Assembly (NCBI RefSeq): GCF_000368085.1
Contig: NZ_KB849239.1
Coordinates: 62,001 to 126,000, forward strand
Direction of reading: 5' to 3'
Source: Acinetobacter nosocomialis NIPH 2119
Lineage (GTDB): Bacteria > Pseudomonadota > Gammaproteobacteria > Pseudomonadales > Moraxellaceae
Length of the DNA stretch: 64,000 nt
Below the pieces are notes generated by a model, which was given only the letters and a program-made list of their open reading frames with translations, had not been told where the DNA came from and ran no database searches. Shown one piece after another: positions 16,785-26,956 of the stretch. The first letter of the stretch is position 1. Every line of letters begins with the position of its first letter. The position numbers and the translations under genes were made by a program.

Positions 16785-18173
16785 TTATGTCAATTCATCG
16801 CTGAGCTGCATCGCTTCGGTAAGGGCTTCATGTAAGCGTGCCACAGCAATTACTTGTACTCCCGGAATCGCTTTTTGTGGTGCGTTGCCTCTAGGTAAAA
16901 TGACATATTTAAAGCCATGTTTTGCTGCTTCTTTTAAGCGCTCTTGTCCATTCGGTACAGGTCGGATTTCACCTGAAAGACCAACTTCACCAAAAACTGC
17001 AAGTTGCTGAGGCAATGCCTTGGTACGTAAACTTGATGCACACGCCAGTAAAACAGCCAAGTCAGAACCTGTTTCAGTAATTTTTAAACCACCGACAATG
17101 TTGACATAAACGTCTTGCCCTGTAGTTTGTACACCCCCATGACGGTGCATTACAGCAAGCAGCATGTTTAAACGGTTTTGTTCAAGACCAAGAGCGACAC
17201 GTCTAGGTTGTCCTTGAGCATCATCGACTAAAGCTTGAACTTCAACTAAAAGCGGGCGCGTTCCTTCACGGCTAATCATGACAATTGAACCGGGAATGGC
17301 TTCGTCATAACGACTTAAGAAAATAGCAGAAGGGTTAGCCACTTCACGTAAGCCTTTATCGGTCATGCCAAATACACCAAGTTCATTGACTGCACCAAAA
17401 CGGTTTTTCACCGCACGAATCATACGATAGCGTGAGTCTGATTGGCCTTCAAAATAAAGCACACAGTCCACCATATGTTCTAAAACACGTGGGCCTGCCA
17501 GTGCACCTTCTTTGGTCACGTGACCAACAATAAATAACGCCGTGCCACTATTTTTTGCATAGCGGGTTAATAACGCAGCAGATTCACGAATTTGTGAAAC
17601 CCCACCGGGTGCAGATTGAAGCGTTTCTGTGTAAAGCGTTTGAATCGAGTCCAAAATTGCTACCACAGGGCGTTCTTGCTCTAAAACTTCACAAATGCGT
17701 TCGACACAGGTTTCAGCCATGACTTTTAACTGGTCTGTAGGCAAGTCAAGGCGCTGAGCACGTAAGGCCACCTGAGACAATGATTCTTCACCCGTAATAT
17801 AAAGTGCAGAACTTTTTGCACTTGCCATGTGGGTTGCTGTTTGTAAAAGAATGGTCGATTTACCAATACCTGGGTCACCACCAATCAGGACTACTGAGCC
17901 TGTGACCAAGCCACCGCCAAGTACGCGGTCAAACTCGCTAATACCTGTAGGTAAGCGGGTTTCATGAGAAACCGAGACTTTATTTAGTGTTGTTATATTG
18001 GCAACTTGGCCTGCGTAGCCCCCAATTTTAGGACGAGCGCGATGGGCTGTAGTAGGTTCGAGTTTAACTTCAGTCAGAGAATTCCATTCACCACACTCTG
18101 AACATTGACCAGCCCATTTAGGATGATCCGCACCACATTGTTCGCAACGGTAAACAGTTTTGACTTTGCTCAT
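16785..18173 (-). CDS. radA: RadA, DNA recombination/repair ATPase
   Basis: A 462-aa RadA protein, a hexameric helicase that drives branch migration and D-loop extension in recombination and transformation. Domain order: a zinc finger (CEQCG...CSEC), a RecA-like ATPase with Walker A GGDPGIGKST and the RadA-specific KNRFG motif, then a Lon-protease-like domain (YVNIVGGLKITETGSDLAVL). The start MSKVKTVYRCEQCG at 18173 matches the family; the upstream in-frame ATG at 18224 would add an unrelated leader. It is divergent from the permease gene at 18349. Confidence 0.95.
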   Translation of the reverse strand: MSKVKTVYRCEQCGADHPKWAGQCSECGEWNSLTEVKLEPTTAHRARPKIGGYAGQVANITTLNKVSVSHETRLPTGISEFDRVLGGGLVTGSVVLIGGDPGIGKSTILLQTATHMASAKSSALYITGEESLSQVALRAQRLDLPTDQLKVMAETCVERICEVLEQERPVVAILDSIQTLYTETLQSAPGGVSQIRESAALLTRYAKNSGTALFIVGHVTKEGALAGPRVLEHMVDCVLYFEGQSDSRYRMIRAVKNRFGAVNELGVFGMTDKGLREVANPSAIFLSRYDEAIPGSIVMISREGTRPLLVEVQALVDDAQGQPRRVALGLEQNRLNMLLAVMHRHGGVQTTGQDVYVNIVGGLKITETGSDLAVLLACASSLRTKALPQQLAVFGEVGLSGEIRPVPNGQERLKEAAKHGFKYVILPRGNAPQKAIPGVQVIAVARLHEALTEAMQLSDELT

Positions 18174-18348
18174 ATTCGACTTCGGTTTGTTAACTTCATA
18201 ATCAGTAAAAACAGAGTATAGCAAAACGACACCCTGAACGTAGGCAGAACCCGATCATTTTTCAAGGGTCTATTTTTCACGCGTTGTCCAAAAATATTGG
18301 AATGTATTTTGCTTTAGCTAAGGTGGGAAATTTTTAGGATATTTACCT

Positions 18349-19767
18349 ATGTCTAATCTTCAGCATCATGATCATGCTGGCGACTTACAGCGTAAGCTGA
18401 CCAATCGCCATTTACAATTGATCGCTATTGGAGGGGCCATTGGAACAGGCCTGTTTATGGGGTCGGGCAAAACTATTTCATTGGCGGGGCCATCAATTTT
18501 ATTTATCTATTTAATTATTGGCACCATGATTTTCTTTCTTATGCGTGCTTTGGGAGAGGTTTTACTTTCAAACCTAAATTATAAGTCGTTTGTCGATATG
18601 GCTTATGACCTGATTGGGCCTTGGGCTGGTTTTTATGTCGGGTGGACCTACTGGGTAAGTTGGGTGCTCGTAGGTATGGCAGATTTAACTGCGGTGACGA
18701 GCTATCTGAGCTTTTGGCTCCCCAATGGAGTTAGTTTTAGCCCAATAGAACAGGCAATGATTAGTGCAGGCTGTGTTCTCTTTCTATTGATTTTAAATTT
18801 ATTGACGGTTCGTTTATTTGGCGAAGTCGAATTTTGGTTTGCGATTATCAAAATTGTTGCCATTATTGCTTTAGTTCTTGCCGGCATCTATATGGTAGTG
18901 ACCAAGTTCCAATCACCATCTGGCTCTGTTGCGGCTATTTCTAATATTTGGAATCATGGCGGTATGTTTCCTCATGGGGTAAATGGTTTCCTTGCCGGCT
19001 TCCAGATTGCGATCTTTGCTTTTATTGGGGTAGAACTGGTCGGGACTACAGCTGCTGAAACTAAAGACCCTCATAAACATTTGCCTAAAGCAATTAACGC
19101 AATTCCGATTCGCGTCATTTTATTCTATGTATTGGCATTAATGGTGGTGATGTCTGTAACGCCTTGGGATCAGGTAAAAGCAGACCGTAGTCCATTCGTT
19201 GAATTATTCTTAATGGCAGGTATTCCAACTGCTGCAATTATTATGAACCTAGTGGTGTTGTCATCGGTCATGTCATCGATGAACAGCGGTATTTTTTCAA
19301 CTAGCCGAATGATGTATGGCTTATCGCGTGATGGTCAGGCACCTGAAACATTAGGTCAGTTGACTAAAAGCGCAGTTCCAGCAAATGGTTTAATTTTTTC
19401 CTGTGCCTGTATTATGGGTGGTGCTTTATTACAATATTTTGTGCCCAATACGATTGAAGCATTTACCTTGGCAACAACGTTATGCACCATTTTATTTTTA
19501 ACGGTATGGATTTTGATTTTGGTGTGTTATATCCGCTACCGTAAGTTATCTCCTGAACTGCATGAAAAATCGAATTTTAAAATGCCGGGTGGGGTAGCGA
19601 TGAGTTATGTCGTTATTGTTTTCTTCTTATTTACGATTGCGATTTTAAGCCTTGAAGCAGACACAGCTAAGTCGCTTATGGTCAGTCCAATTTGGTTCCT
19701 CGTTCTTGCAATTGGTTACTTTGGTTTTTATAAGTCAAAAATAAAACGTAATTTTGCCCAAGAATAA
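18349..19767 (+). CDS. CycA-type amino acid permease (copy 1)
   Basis: A 472-aa amino acid/proton symporter of the APC superfamily, AAT group, with about 12 transmembrane helices. The stretch TNRHLQLIAIGGAIGTGLFMG followed by SGKTISLAGPSI closely matches E. coli CycA, the D-Ala/D-Ser/Gly permease. Further matches are WAGFYVGWTYW and VELVGTTAAETKDP. Substrate range (glycine, D-alanine, D-serine, D-cycloserine) is inferred from family. A strong terminator follows, and a second close paralogue lies directly downstream, so this is a tandem duplication. Confidence 0.88.
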   Translation: MSNLQHHDHAGDLQRKLTNRHLQLIAIGGAIGTGLFMGSGKTISLAGPSILFIYLIIGTMIFFLMRALGEVLLSNLNYKSFVDMAYDLIGPWAGFYVGWTYWVSWVLVGMADLTAVTSYLSFWLPNGVSFSPIEQAMISAGCVLFLLILNLLTVRLFGEVEFWFAIIKIVAIIALVLAGIYMVVTKFQSPSGSVAAISNIWNHGGMFPHGVNGFLAGFQIAIFAFIGVELVGTTAAETKDPHKHLPKAINAIPIRVILFYVLALMVVMSVTPWDQVKADRSPFVELFLMAGIPTAAIIMNLVVLSSVMSSMNSGIFSTSRMMYGLSRDGQAPETLGQLTKSAVPANGLIFSCACIMGGALLQYFVPNTIEAFTLATTLCTILFLTVWILILVCYIRYRKLSPELHEKSNFKMPGGVAMSYVVIVFFLFTIAILSLEADTAKSLMVSPIWFLVLAIGYFGFYKSKIKRNFAQE

Positions 19768-19787
19768 ATAACTTAGAAGCAAAATAT

Positions 19788-19817
19788 AAAAAGGCAATCG
19801 ATCTGATTGCCTTTTTT
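19788..19817 (+). terminator. Intrinsic terminator
   Basis: AAAAAGGCAAT pairs with ATTGCCTTTTT around a 7-nt loop, followed by a T-run, 20 bp after the first permease. It shows that the two permease genes are separate transcription units or attenuated. Confidence 0.85.
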
Positions 19818-20067
19818 AATTGAAAAATCAAAGTGGTTCAAGTCTTAATTTTAGACTGGAAGGTGCGTTGTATTGCTATGTTCTTGTGCGTATTATCGGA
19901 TTTAATTGTATGTATCTTGAAATTATCAGCCATACAGACAAAAATTGGTTAGCTGAAAAGTTGTCAAAAAATATACATTTAAAAGATACCTGCAAATGGT
20001 GCGATATCGTCTTTTTGATTTGAATTTAGCTAACGGACTAAAAAAATTACTGGAGTGTATTCATAAA

Positions 20068-21474
20068 ATGTCGAATCAAAATCTGAGTGATCCTCATGAA
20101 CAAGGTGAGCTCCATCGTAGTCTTTCCAATCGGCATTTACAGCTGATTGCAATTGGTGGTGCCATTGGTACTGGTTTATTCATGGGGTCAGGTAAAACAA
20201 TTAGTCTTGCCGGCCCATCTATCTTATTCATTTATTTGATTATTGGTGTGATGGTGTTTTTTGTCATGCGTGCGCTTGGCGAATTACTCCTGTCAAATTT
20301 AACCTATAAATCATTTATTGATTTCACCACAGATTTAATTGGCCCATGGGCAGGTTATTTTGTGGGATGGACCTATTGGTTGTGCTGGATCACGATTGGT
20401 ATTGCCGATCTGTCTGCAATTATCTATTACTTACAATTTTTCAATAACGGCCAGCCTTTCTCACCAGTTGAAGGGGCAATGATTAGTGTGGCTGCTATTG
20501 TATTTATTATGGGTTTGAACCTGTTAACTGTACGCCTATTTGGTGAATTAGAGTTCTGGTTTGCACTTATTAAGATTCTTGCGATTATTATTTTAATTGC
20601 AGTGGGTCTATGGATGATCTTTACTGGCTTTACTTCTAGTACGGGCGAGGTGGCTTCATTTACTCATTTATGGGCAAATGGCGGTTTCTTCCCAACAGGG
20701 GTGCATGGCTTCTTGGCTGGCTTCCAGATCGCGATCTTTGCTTTCGTGGGTGTAGAACTTGTTGGAACAACAGCTGCTGAAACCAAAGATCCTGAGCGTA
20801 ACTTACCTAAAGCGATTAACTCAATTCCAGTTCGTATCATTATTTTCTACGTCTTGGCATTGCTTATTGTGATGTCGGTAACTCCGTGGAATAGAATTGA
20901 TCCGGCAATCAGCCCATTTGTAAACTTGTTTAGCCAAGCTGGTATTGCGGCAGCAGCGATCTTGATGAACTTAGTAGTATTGTCATCAGTTATGTCTTCG
21001 ATGAACAGCGGTGTATTCTCAACAAGCCGTATGTTGTTTGGTTTATCTCGTGAAGATCAAGGTCCAAAAGCTTTTGGTAAATTGAACAGACGTGCAGTAC
21101 CTGCAAATGCATTGTATTTTTCTGCTGCATGTTTATTGTTAGGTGCGGCATTACAGTATTTTGTACCAAATACAGTTGAAGCATTCACTCTTGCAACAAC
21201 GCTTTCAACTATTTTTTTCATTTGCGTGTGGTTACTAATTATCTGGAGTTATATCCGTTACTACACGACACGCCCTGAACTGCATGCTAAATCAACATTT
21301 AAATTGCCGGGCGGCCTATTTACTTGTTGGATCACGATTATTTTCTTTGTTGGCATGATTTATGTGCTGTCTTTAGAGCCAGATACTTTTAAAGCACTGA
21401 AAGTCAGCCCAATCTGGTTTGTTATTCTGATCATTGGTTATTTCTTCTTCTATAAACCACGTCATAAAAAGTAA
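20068..21474 (+). CDS. cycA: CycA-type amino acid permease (copy 2)
   Basis: A 468-aa paralogue of the upstream permease, near identical over the first helices (QLIAIGGAIGTGLFMGSGKT) and sharing VELVGTTAAETKDP and the helix 8-10 blocks. The sequence is closer to E. coli CycA in WAGYFVGWTYW and FSTSRMLFGL. The start at 20068 has TGGAG upstream; an in-frame ATG at 19996 adds 24 unrelated residues. The 250 bp between copy 1's terminator and this start should hold its own promoter. Divergence between copies suggests separate substrate preference or regulation. Confidence 0.88.
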   Translation: MSNQNLSDPHEQGELHRSLSNRHLQLIAIGGAIGTGLFMGSGKTISLAGPSILFIYLIIGVMVFFVMRALGELLLSNLTYKSFIDFTTDLIGPWAGYFVGWTYWLCWITIGIADLSAIIYYLQFFNNGQPFSPVEGAMISVAAIVFIMGLNLLTVRLFGELEFWFALIKILAIIILIAVGLWMIFTGFTSSTGEVASFTHLWANGGFFPTGVHGFLAGFQIAIFAFVGVELVGTTAAETKDPERNLPKAINSIPVRIIIFYVLALLIVMSVTPWNRIDPAISPFVNLFSQAGIAAAAILMNLVVLSSVMSSMNSGVFSTSRMLFGLSREDQGPKAFGKLNRRAVPANALYFSAACLLLGAALQYFVPNTVEAFTLATTLSTIFFICVWLLIIWSYIRYYTTRPELHAKSTFKLPGGLFTCWITIIFFVGMIYVLSLEPDTFKALKVSPIWFVILIIGYFFFYKPRHKK

Positions 21475-21497
21475 TGAAATTGATTTACTTATGACTA

Positions 21498-21525
21498 AAC
21501 GCCAGCTGAAAAGCTGGCGTTTTTT
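21498..21525 (+). terminator. Intrinsic terminator
   Basis: AACGCCAGCT pairs with AGCTGGCGTT around a 4-nt loop and is followed by TTTTT. It ends the second permease gene. Confidence 0.9.
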
Positions 21526-21614
21526 ATGCATATTGTTTTTCTATTCAAGTTTACTCTTTAGCCGCTTGCATGATCACGGTATACTGCATCGAATTGTTTA
21601 AATCAGGTGCTCAG

Positions 21615-21839
21615 ATGCTTCGTGTCATTTGCCTCATCAGTTTATTGAGCAGCAGTATTTTGCTTACAGCTTGCGGTCAGTCAGGAGCATTACAGCTACC
21701 TTCTGATCCAAATTATGACCACCGTGCAAAATACTTGCTCTATCGTAATAAAGAATCAAAACAAGTTGTGCAAAAGGATGAAAAGGCTGAACAGCCAGTC
21801 GAGTCATCATCAGCTCCAACCCAAACAACTTCACCTTAA
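21615..21839 (+). CDS. lptM: LptM/YifL-family small lipoprotein
   Basis: A 74-aa lipoprotein. A short signal (MLRVICLISLLSSSILL) leads to the lipobox LLTAC with the acylated Cys. It is followed by GQSGALQLP, the LptM/YifL signature, and a charged unstructured tail. LptM binds the LptD/LptE translocon in the outer membrane and helps LptD disulfide maturation. The start at 21615 is chosen because it opens the signal peptide directly; an earlier in-frame ATG at 21570 adds non-signal residues. Its position just before lysA-dapF parallels the yifL-dapF order of E. coli. Confidence 0.85.
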   Translation: MLRVICLISLLSSSILLTACGQSGALQLPSDPNYDHRAKYLLYRNKESKQVVQKDEKAEQPVESSSAPTQTTSP

Positions 21840-21861
21840 GCTTTGAAATAAGGACACATTC

Positions 21862-23112
21862 ATGAGTTTCACCCGCATTAATGGAGTATTGCATGCAGAG
21901 CAATGTTCTCTAGAGCAGCTTGCGCAGCAATTTGGCACACCGTTATATGTTTATTCAAAAACAGCTTTTGAAAAACATTATTTAGATATGGACCGTGCCT
22001 TTGACTTTATTGATCATCAAATCTGTTTTGCGGTGAAGTCTAACTCAAACTTGGCTGTTCTTAGTGTCTTGGCAAAACTTGGTGCGGGTTTTGATATTGT
22101 GTCTGGTGGTGAGCTGGCTCGTGTTTTAAAAGCGGGTGGGGATGCTTCTAAAATCGTATTTTCAGGTTTAGGTAAAACTGAAGTCGATATTGAAACCTCA
22201 CTCAATGTAGGCATTGCTTGTTTTAATGTTGAGTCTTATGCAGAGCTAGACCGCATTCAAAAAGTAGCTGCTCGCTTAGGTAAAAAAGCGCCTATTTCTT
22301 TGCGTGTAAATCCTGATGTCGATGCAAAAACACATCCTTATATTTCAACTGGTTTAAAAGAAAATAAATTTGGTATTCCAAGTGATACCGTTTATGAAAC
22401 TTATCAATACGCAGCTTCTTTACCTAACCTTGAAATTGTAGGTATTGACTGTCACATTGGTTCACAGCTCACTGAAACTAAACCATTTGTTGATGCTTTA
22501 GACCGTGTCATTGTGATGATTGATGAGTTGAAAAAACTAGGCATCAATCTTAAACATATCGATATCGGTGGTGGTTTAGGGGTTTGTTATAAAGATGAGA
22601 CACCGCCAAGTGTTGAAGAATATGCAAACTCTATGAAACCTGCTTTAGAAAAATTAGGCTTAAAAGTCTATATGGAGCCGGGCCGTAGCATCAGTGCAAA
22701 TGCGGGCATACTTTTAACTAAAGTTGATTTGCTTAAACCAACGACACATCGTAACTTCGCTATTATTGATGCAGCAATGAATGATTTAATCCGTCCTGCT
22801 TTATATGAAGCTTGGATGGATATTCAGCCTGTTGTGCCACGTACCGATACTGAAGAAAAAGTATGGGACCTCGTTGGTGCAATTTGTGAAACAGGTGACT
22901 TTATTGGTAAAGACCGCTCACTTGCATTACAAGAAAATGACTTGTTGGCTGTACTCGGTGCAGGGGCTTATGGCTTTGTGATGAGTTCAAATTACAACAC
23001 GCGTGGCCGTGCTGCAGAAGTCATGGTATCAGGTGAAAACAGCTATTTAATTCGTGAACGTGAAACGGTTGAGTCGCTTTGGGAAAAAGAACGTTTATTG
23101 CCTGAGGAGTAA
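21862..23112 (+). CDS. lysA: LysA, diaminopimelate decarboxylase
   Basis: A 416-aa fold-III PLP decarboxylase that converts meso-diaminopimelate to L-lysine. FAVKSNSN carries the PLP-binding Lys, CHIGSQL and DIGGGLG bind the cofactor phosphate region, and [11 protein letters not shown] holds the active-site Cys contributed across the dimer. It follows lptM by 22 bp and precedes dapF by 5 bp, so the three form an operon. DapF makes the LysA substrate. Confidence 0.96.
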   Translation: MSFTRINGVLHAEQCSLEQLAQQFGTPLYVYSKTAFEKHYLDMDRAFDFIDHQICFAVKSNSNLAVLSVLAKLGAGFDIVSGGELARVLKAGGDASKIVFSGLGKTEVDIETSLNVGIACFNVESYAELDRIQKVAARLGKKAPISLRVNPDVDAKTHPYISTGLKENKFGIPSDTVYETYQYAASLPNLEIVGIDCHIGSQLTETKPFVDALDRVIVMIDELKKLGINLKHIDIGGGLGVCYKDETPPSVEEYANSMKPALEKLGLKVYMEPGRSISANAGILLTKVDLLKPTTHRNFAIIDAAMNDLIRPALYEAWMDIQPVVPRTDTEEKVWDLVGAICETGDFIGKDRSLALQENDLLAVLGAGAYGFVMSSNYNTRGRAAEVMVSGENSYLIRERETVESLWEKERLLPEE

Positions 23113-23117
23113 ATGAG

Positions 23118-23963
23118 ATGTTATTAGAATTTACCAAAATGCATGGTTTGGGCAATGATTTCATGGTGGTTGACCTAATTAGCCAAAGAGCTTATTTAGA
23201 TACAGCAACCATTCAACGTTTGGCAGATCGACACTTTGGTGTTGGCTTTGACCAGCTTTTAATTGTTGAACCACCAGATGTACCAGAAGCTGACTTTAAA
23301 TACCGTATTTTCAACGCAGATGGTTCTGAGGTTGAACAATGTGGTAATGGCGTACGTTGTTTCGCTCGTTTTGTGCATGAACGTCATTTAACCAATAAAA
23401 CCAACATTACCGTACAAACCAAAGCAGGTATTGTTAAGCCTGAGCTTGGGCAAAATGGTTGGGTACGCGTAAATATGGGCTACCCAAAGTTTCTACCAAA
23501 TGAAATTCCATTTGTTGCGGAAGAGCCAGAAGCCTTATATACGCTTGAATTGGCAAATGACCAAAACATTAGTATTGACGTAGTCAACATGGGGAATCCT
23601 CATGCAGTCACTATTGTTCCAGACGTACTCACTGCTGATGTAGCAGGTATTGGTCCACAAGTTGAATCACATAAACGTTTCCCTGAGCGTGTTAATGCTG
23701 GCTTTATGCAAGTAATTGATGAAAAACATGTTCGCTTACGTGTATTTGAACGTGGTGTTGGTGAAACATTAGCTTGTGGTACAGGGGCATGTGCTGCTGC
23801 GGTAAGTGGTATGCGCCGTGGTTTGCTTGCGAACTCAGTTGAAGTTGAACTTGCTGGTGGTAAGTTGCAAATTGAATGGCAAGAAGGTGATGTGGTCTGG
23901 ATGACTGGTCCAACAACCCATGTATATGATGGACGTTTGGATTTACGTTATTTCCAAGGTTAA
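23118..23963 (+). CDS. dapF: DapF, diaminopimelate epimerase
   Basis: A 281-aa PLP-independent epimerase that interconverts LL- and meso-diaminopimelate for lysine and peptidoglycan synthesis. It begins with the family start [15 protein letters not shown]. The two catalytic cysteines are in EQCGNGVRC and [10 protein letters not shown]. It is tightly coupled to lysA, with only 5 bp between. A bidirectional terminator follows. Confidence 0.97.
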   Translation: MLLEFTKMHGLGNDFMVVDLISQRAYLDTATIQRLADRHFGVGFDQLLIVEPPDVPEADFKYRIFNADGSEVEQCGNGVRCFARFVHERHLTNKTNITVQTKAGIVKPELGQNGWVRVNMGYPKFLPNEIPFVAEEPEALYTLELANDQNISIDVVNMGNPHAVTIVPDVLTADVAGIGPQVESHKRFPERVNAGFMQVIDEKHVRLRVFERGVGETLACGTGACAAAVSGMRRGLLANSVEVELAGGKLQIEWQEGDVVWMTGPTTHVYDGRLDLRYFQG

Positions 23964-23980
23964 TCGCGTAGCCTAAATAG

Positions 23981-24025
23981 AAGCCTCTTTTCATCAGTTA
24001 AAGTGATAAAAGAGGCTTTCTTTTA
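23981..24025. terminator. Bidirectional terminator
   Basis: AAGCCTCTTTT near 23981 pairs with AAAAGAGGCTT at about 24008-24018, followed by a T-run. The mirror T-run serves the convergent LysE-family gene. Confidence 0.8.
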
Positions 24026-24050
24026 TATACACAATAATTTTTTAATTTTA

Positions 24051-24689
24051 TTATCTTTTACTTAAAGCTAATTTCAATGCGAACAGAACAAAAATACTGC
24101 CCGTAATTCGGTCCATATATTTCACAAATTTAGGTTGTTTTAAATAACGTGAAAGTGGTTGCATAGCCATAATTAATAGACTCGACCATAATACGCCAAT
24201 CACGACATGAATCATCACAAGTCCCATCACCCAAGTGACAGCAGATGCTTGGGCTGGAATGAATTGCGGAAGAAATGAAATATAAAAAATGCCAACTTTG
24301 GGATTGAGTAAATTGCCAAAGAAACCCTTAACAAACCAATTCTCTGATGTAGAGCGATTTGGATTATTTTCTTGTATATCTGCGAGCTGACTACGAGGTT
24401 TTAAAATCATATTTAAACCCAGCCATGCTAAATAAGCGGCGCCCATCCATTTCAATATATTAAATGCTAAGTCGGATGCCATCAGTAGGGCACCTAGTCC
24501 GCATGCCACGACAATTCCCCAAGCAATACAGCCAAGACTAATTCCAAGAGCTGCTTGAAATGCTTTAGATTTACCTTCAAGTGTGGCAGTGCGAATAATT
24601 AAAGTTGTATCTAAGCCGGGAGTAAGCGTAAGTAAAGTAATTGCAATTAAATAAGGTATGAGTATGGTGGTCATGGCAGTAAGGTCCAA
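24051..24689 (-). CDS. LysE/RhtB-family amino acid exporter
   Basis: A 212-aa inner-membrane exporter with about six transmembrane helices. The N-terminal ITLLTLTPGLDTTLIIRTA is the LysE/RhtB signature, and a conserved GFFGNLLNPKVGIFYISF follows in the central part. Members export lysine, homoserine, threonine or other amino acids; the substrate is not determined here. It lies inverted between dapF and xerC. Its neighbourhood with lysine biosynthesis makes lysine export tempting but unproven. Confidence 0.87.
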   Translation of the reverse strand: MDLTAMTTILIPYLIAITLLTLTPGLDTTLIIRTATLEGKSKAFQAALGISLGCIAWGIVVACGLGALLMASDLAFNILKWMGAAYLAWLGLNMILKPRSQLADIQENNPNRSTSENWFVKGFFGNLLNPKVGIFYISFLPQFIPAQASAVTWVMGLVMIHVVIGVLWSSLLIMAMQPLSRYLKQPKFVKYMDRITGSIFVLFALKLALSKR

Positions 24690-24797
24690 TGAATACTTGG
24701 TATAAATTGTAATATATAAGTTAGATTCATTATGCTGTGCGATATGAAATTTTTATGTTCAAATAGTTTTTGGTACACTCAAAAAAATGGGCAAATA

Positions 24798-25724
24798 ATG
24801 GAGAGCAATTTGGATTTTGCATTACAACTGCTCTCAATGTGGTTAAAAGAAAGAAAAATTCAGAACCAGTCTGAGCATACAATCACGGCTTATGAGCGAG
24901 ATGTGAAAAGCTTTCTTGAATTCTGCGACCTAAAAAAAATTGATTTAAGAAATGTTGAAGCTTCAGATTTACGTGAATATCTGGCTCAGCGTGTTGAGCA
25001 AGACCAGTTAAGCGCAAGTAGCATGCAGCGTCATCTCACTTCTATACGCCAGTTTATGAAGTGGGCTGAACAGGGCAAATACCTAGAAATTAATCCTACT
25101 GACGATTTTAAATTGAAACGTCAGCCTAGACCTTTACCGGGCATGATTGATATAGAAACGGTTAATCAAATTTTAGATCAACCTATGCCGGAAAAACCAA
25201 TTGATCAGCAGCTTTGGTTAAGAGACAAAGCCATGTTGGAACTACTGTATTCAAGTGGTTTACGACTTGCTGAACTACAAGGCCTCACAATTAAAGATAT
25301 CGATTTTAATCGTCATCTTGTTCGTATTATGGGTAAAGGAAATAAAACCCGTATTGTCCCGTTTGGGAAAAAGGCAAAAGAAAGTCTATTGAACTGGCTC
25401 AAAGTTTATAAAATCTGGAAAGGGCATTTTGATCAAAATGCTTTTGTATTTATTTCACAGCGTGGTGGTGTGCTCACTCCACGGCAAATCGAGAAACGTG
25501 TAAAACTTCAGGCACAACGAGCAGGTGTAAATGTCGACTTACATCCGCATTTACTTCGACATTGTTTTGCTAGCCATATGTTATCAAGTAGTGGTGATTT
25601 GCGTTCAGTCCAGGAAATGTTAGGCCATAGCAACTTATCGACTACCCAAATTTATACGCATATCGATTTTGATCATTTGGCTCAAGTGTACGATCAGGCC
25701 CATCCGCGAGCGACCAAGCATTAA
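24798..25724 (+). CDS. xerC: XerC, tyrosine recombinase
   Basis: A 308-aa site-specific recombinase that acts with XerD at dif to resolve chromosome dimers. It has an N-terminal SAM-like core-binding domain followed by the catalytic domain: GLRLAELQGL (Arg), MGKGNKTRIVP (Lys), LRHCFASHML (His-x-x-Arg region), LGHSNLSTTQIYTH (His and the nucleophilic Tyr). The ending AQVYDQAHPRA is XerC-like. The start at 24798 gives the usual length; an ATG at 24732 would add 22 residues of doubtful origin. It is conserved near dapF in gammaproteobacteria. Confidence 0.94.
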   Translation: MESNLDFALQLLSMWLKERKIQNQSEHTITAYERDVKSFLEFCDLKKIDLRNVEASDLREYLAQRVEQDQLSASSMQRHLTSIRQFMKWAEQGKYLEINPTDDFKLKRQPRPLPGMIDIETVNQILDQPMPEKPIDQQLWLRDKAMLELLYSSGLRLAELQGLTIKDIDFNRHLVRIMGKGNKTRIVPFGKKAKESLLNWLKVYKIWKGHFDQNAFVFISQRGGVLTPRQIEKRVKLQAQRAGVNVDLHPHLLRHCFASHMLSSSGDLRSVQEMLGHSNLSTTQIYTHIDFDHLAQVYDQAHPRATKH

Positions 25725-26189
25725 GTCATTTAAGATAAATTATCCATCAATAAGCAACTTTGATTGCATTGAATAAGATGAATGTAGAGATCATTTGTAC
25801 TTTTTTACAAATTTGTTTAAAAGAAATATGTGAAATTACCCAATTGACCATTTTGAACTTTGCACATTTTGTCGGCATATATGGCCTAAAAACGATAAAA
25901 TTTGACTCATTTATAAGGCGTTTATGTTTCTGACTAATAAGGTAAATAAGATAAAAAGATAATAAAAATCAATGTATAAAATAGACTTTAAAAAGAATAA
26001 AATAAGTGCGAGTCAGGTGTGAAATTTTTTTTATGAACTGATGATTTCATTTTTTTTGTACTGTTCCAGAAAATTGTGACTTGACCGAAATGCCAAACAC
26101 ATTGCAAGATAGGGTACCTAAAAAATTTGAATTGAAGAGTTAATATACTTTTCTCAACATTTACTTTTGCTAGAACAGCCGAGGATTAC
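25725..26189. other. Intergenic region, 465 bp
   Basis: AT-rich interval between xerC and etfB. It should contain the etfBA promoter. A TTGACC at 26081-26086 is a -35 candidate, but no good -10 stands at the right spacing. GAGGA just before 26190 is the etfB ribosome-binding site. No hairpin, small ORF or RNA was recognised. Confidence 0.55.
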
Positions 26190-26939
26190 ATGAAGGCTCT
26201 TGTTGCTGTAAAACGTGTGGTTGATGCCAACGTTAAAGTTCGTGTTAAGCCGGACAATAGTGGGGTTGACCTTACCAACGTTAAAATGTCAATTAACCCA
26301 TTTTGTGAAATCGCAGTGGAAGAAGCGGTTCGCTTAAAAGAAAAAGGAACAGTATCAGAAATCGTTGTTGTTTCTATTGGTCCTAAAGAAGCTCAAGAAC
26401 AAATCCGTTCTGCAATGGCTTTGGGTGCAGACCGCGGTATTTTAGTTGAAACTACTGACGAAATTGGCGCTCTAGAAGTTGCTAAAATCTTAAAAGGTGT
26501 TGTTGATGCTGAGAAACCAGAACTTATCCTTCTTGGTAAGCAAGCAATTGATGATGACTCTAACCAAGTAGGTCAAATGCTTGGCGCATTATTAGGTGCT
26601 GGTCAAGGTACGTTTGCTTCTGAAGTGAAAGTGGATGGCGGTAAAGTACAAGTGACTCGTGAAATCGACGGTGGTTTACAAACTGTTGAACTTGCGCTTC
26701 CTGCAATTATTACAACTGACTTGCGTTTAAACGAGCCACGTTATGCTGCATTGCCTAACATTATGAAAGCTCGTAAAAAACCGCTTGATACTAAATCTCC
26801 TGCTGATTACGGTGTTACAGCTGGTACTAAGCTTAAAACTGTTAAAGTTGAAGCTCCAGCAGAACGTAAAGCTGGCGTACAAGTGAAATCTGTAGATGAG
26901 CTTGTTGAAAAATTGAAAAATGAAGCGAAAGTGATCTAA
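26190..26939 (+). CDS. etfB: EtfB, electron transfer flavoprotein beta subunit
   Basis: A 249-aa ETF beta subunit that binds AMP and docks with EtfA. It carries electrons from acyl-CoA dehydrogenases and other flavoproteins to ETF-ubiquinone oxidoreductase. The start [19 protein letters not shown], the [17 protein letters not shown] segment and the signature [19 protein letters not shown] are visible. EtfA follows 17 bp downstream, forming a standard two-gene operon ending in a strong terminator. Codon use is optimised, as expected for an abundant protein. Confidence 0.97.
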   Translation: MKALVAVKRVVDANVKVRVKPDNSGVDLTNVKMSINPFCEIAVEEAVRLKEKGTVSEIVVVSIGPKEAQEQIRSAMALGADRGILVETTDEIGALEVAKILKGVVDAEKPELILLGKQAIDDDSNQVGQMLGALLGAGQGTFASEVKVDGGKVQVTREIDGGLQTVELALPAIITTDLRLNEPRYAALPNIMKARKKPLDTKSPADYGVTAGTKLKTVKVEAPAERKAGVQVKSVDELVEKLKNEAKVI

Positions 26940-26956
26940 TACGGAAGGATAAAATC

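Noticed and set aside
19820..20023. 67-aa open frame between the CycA paralogues
   Set aside because: No ribosome-binding site, no recognisable protein pattern and overlap with the leader of the second permease; treated as a chance frame.
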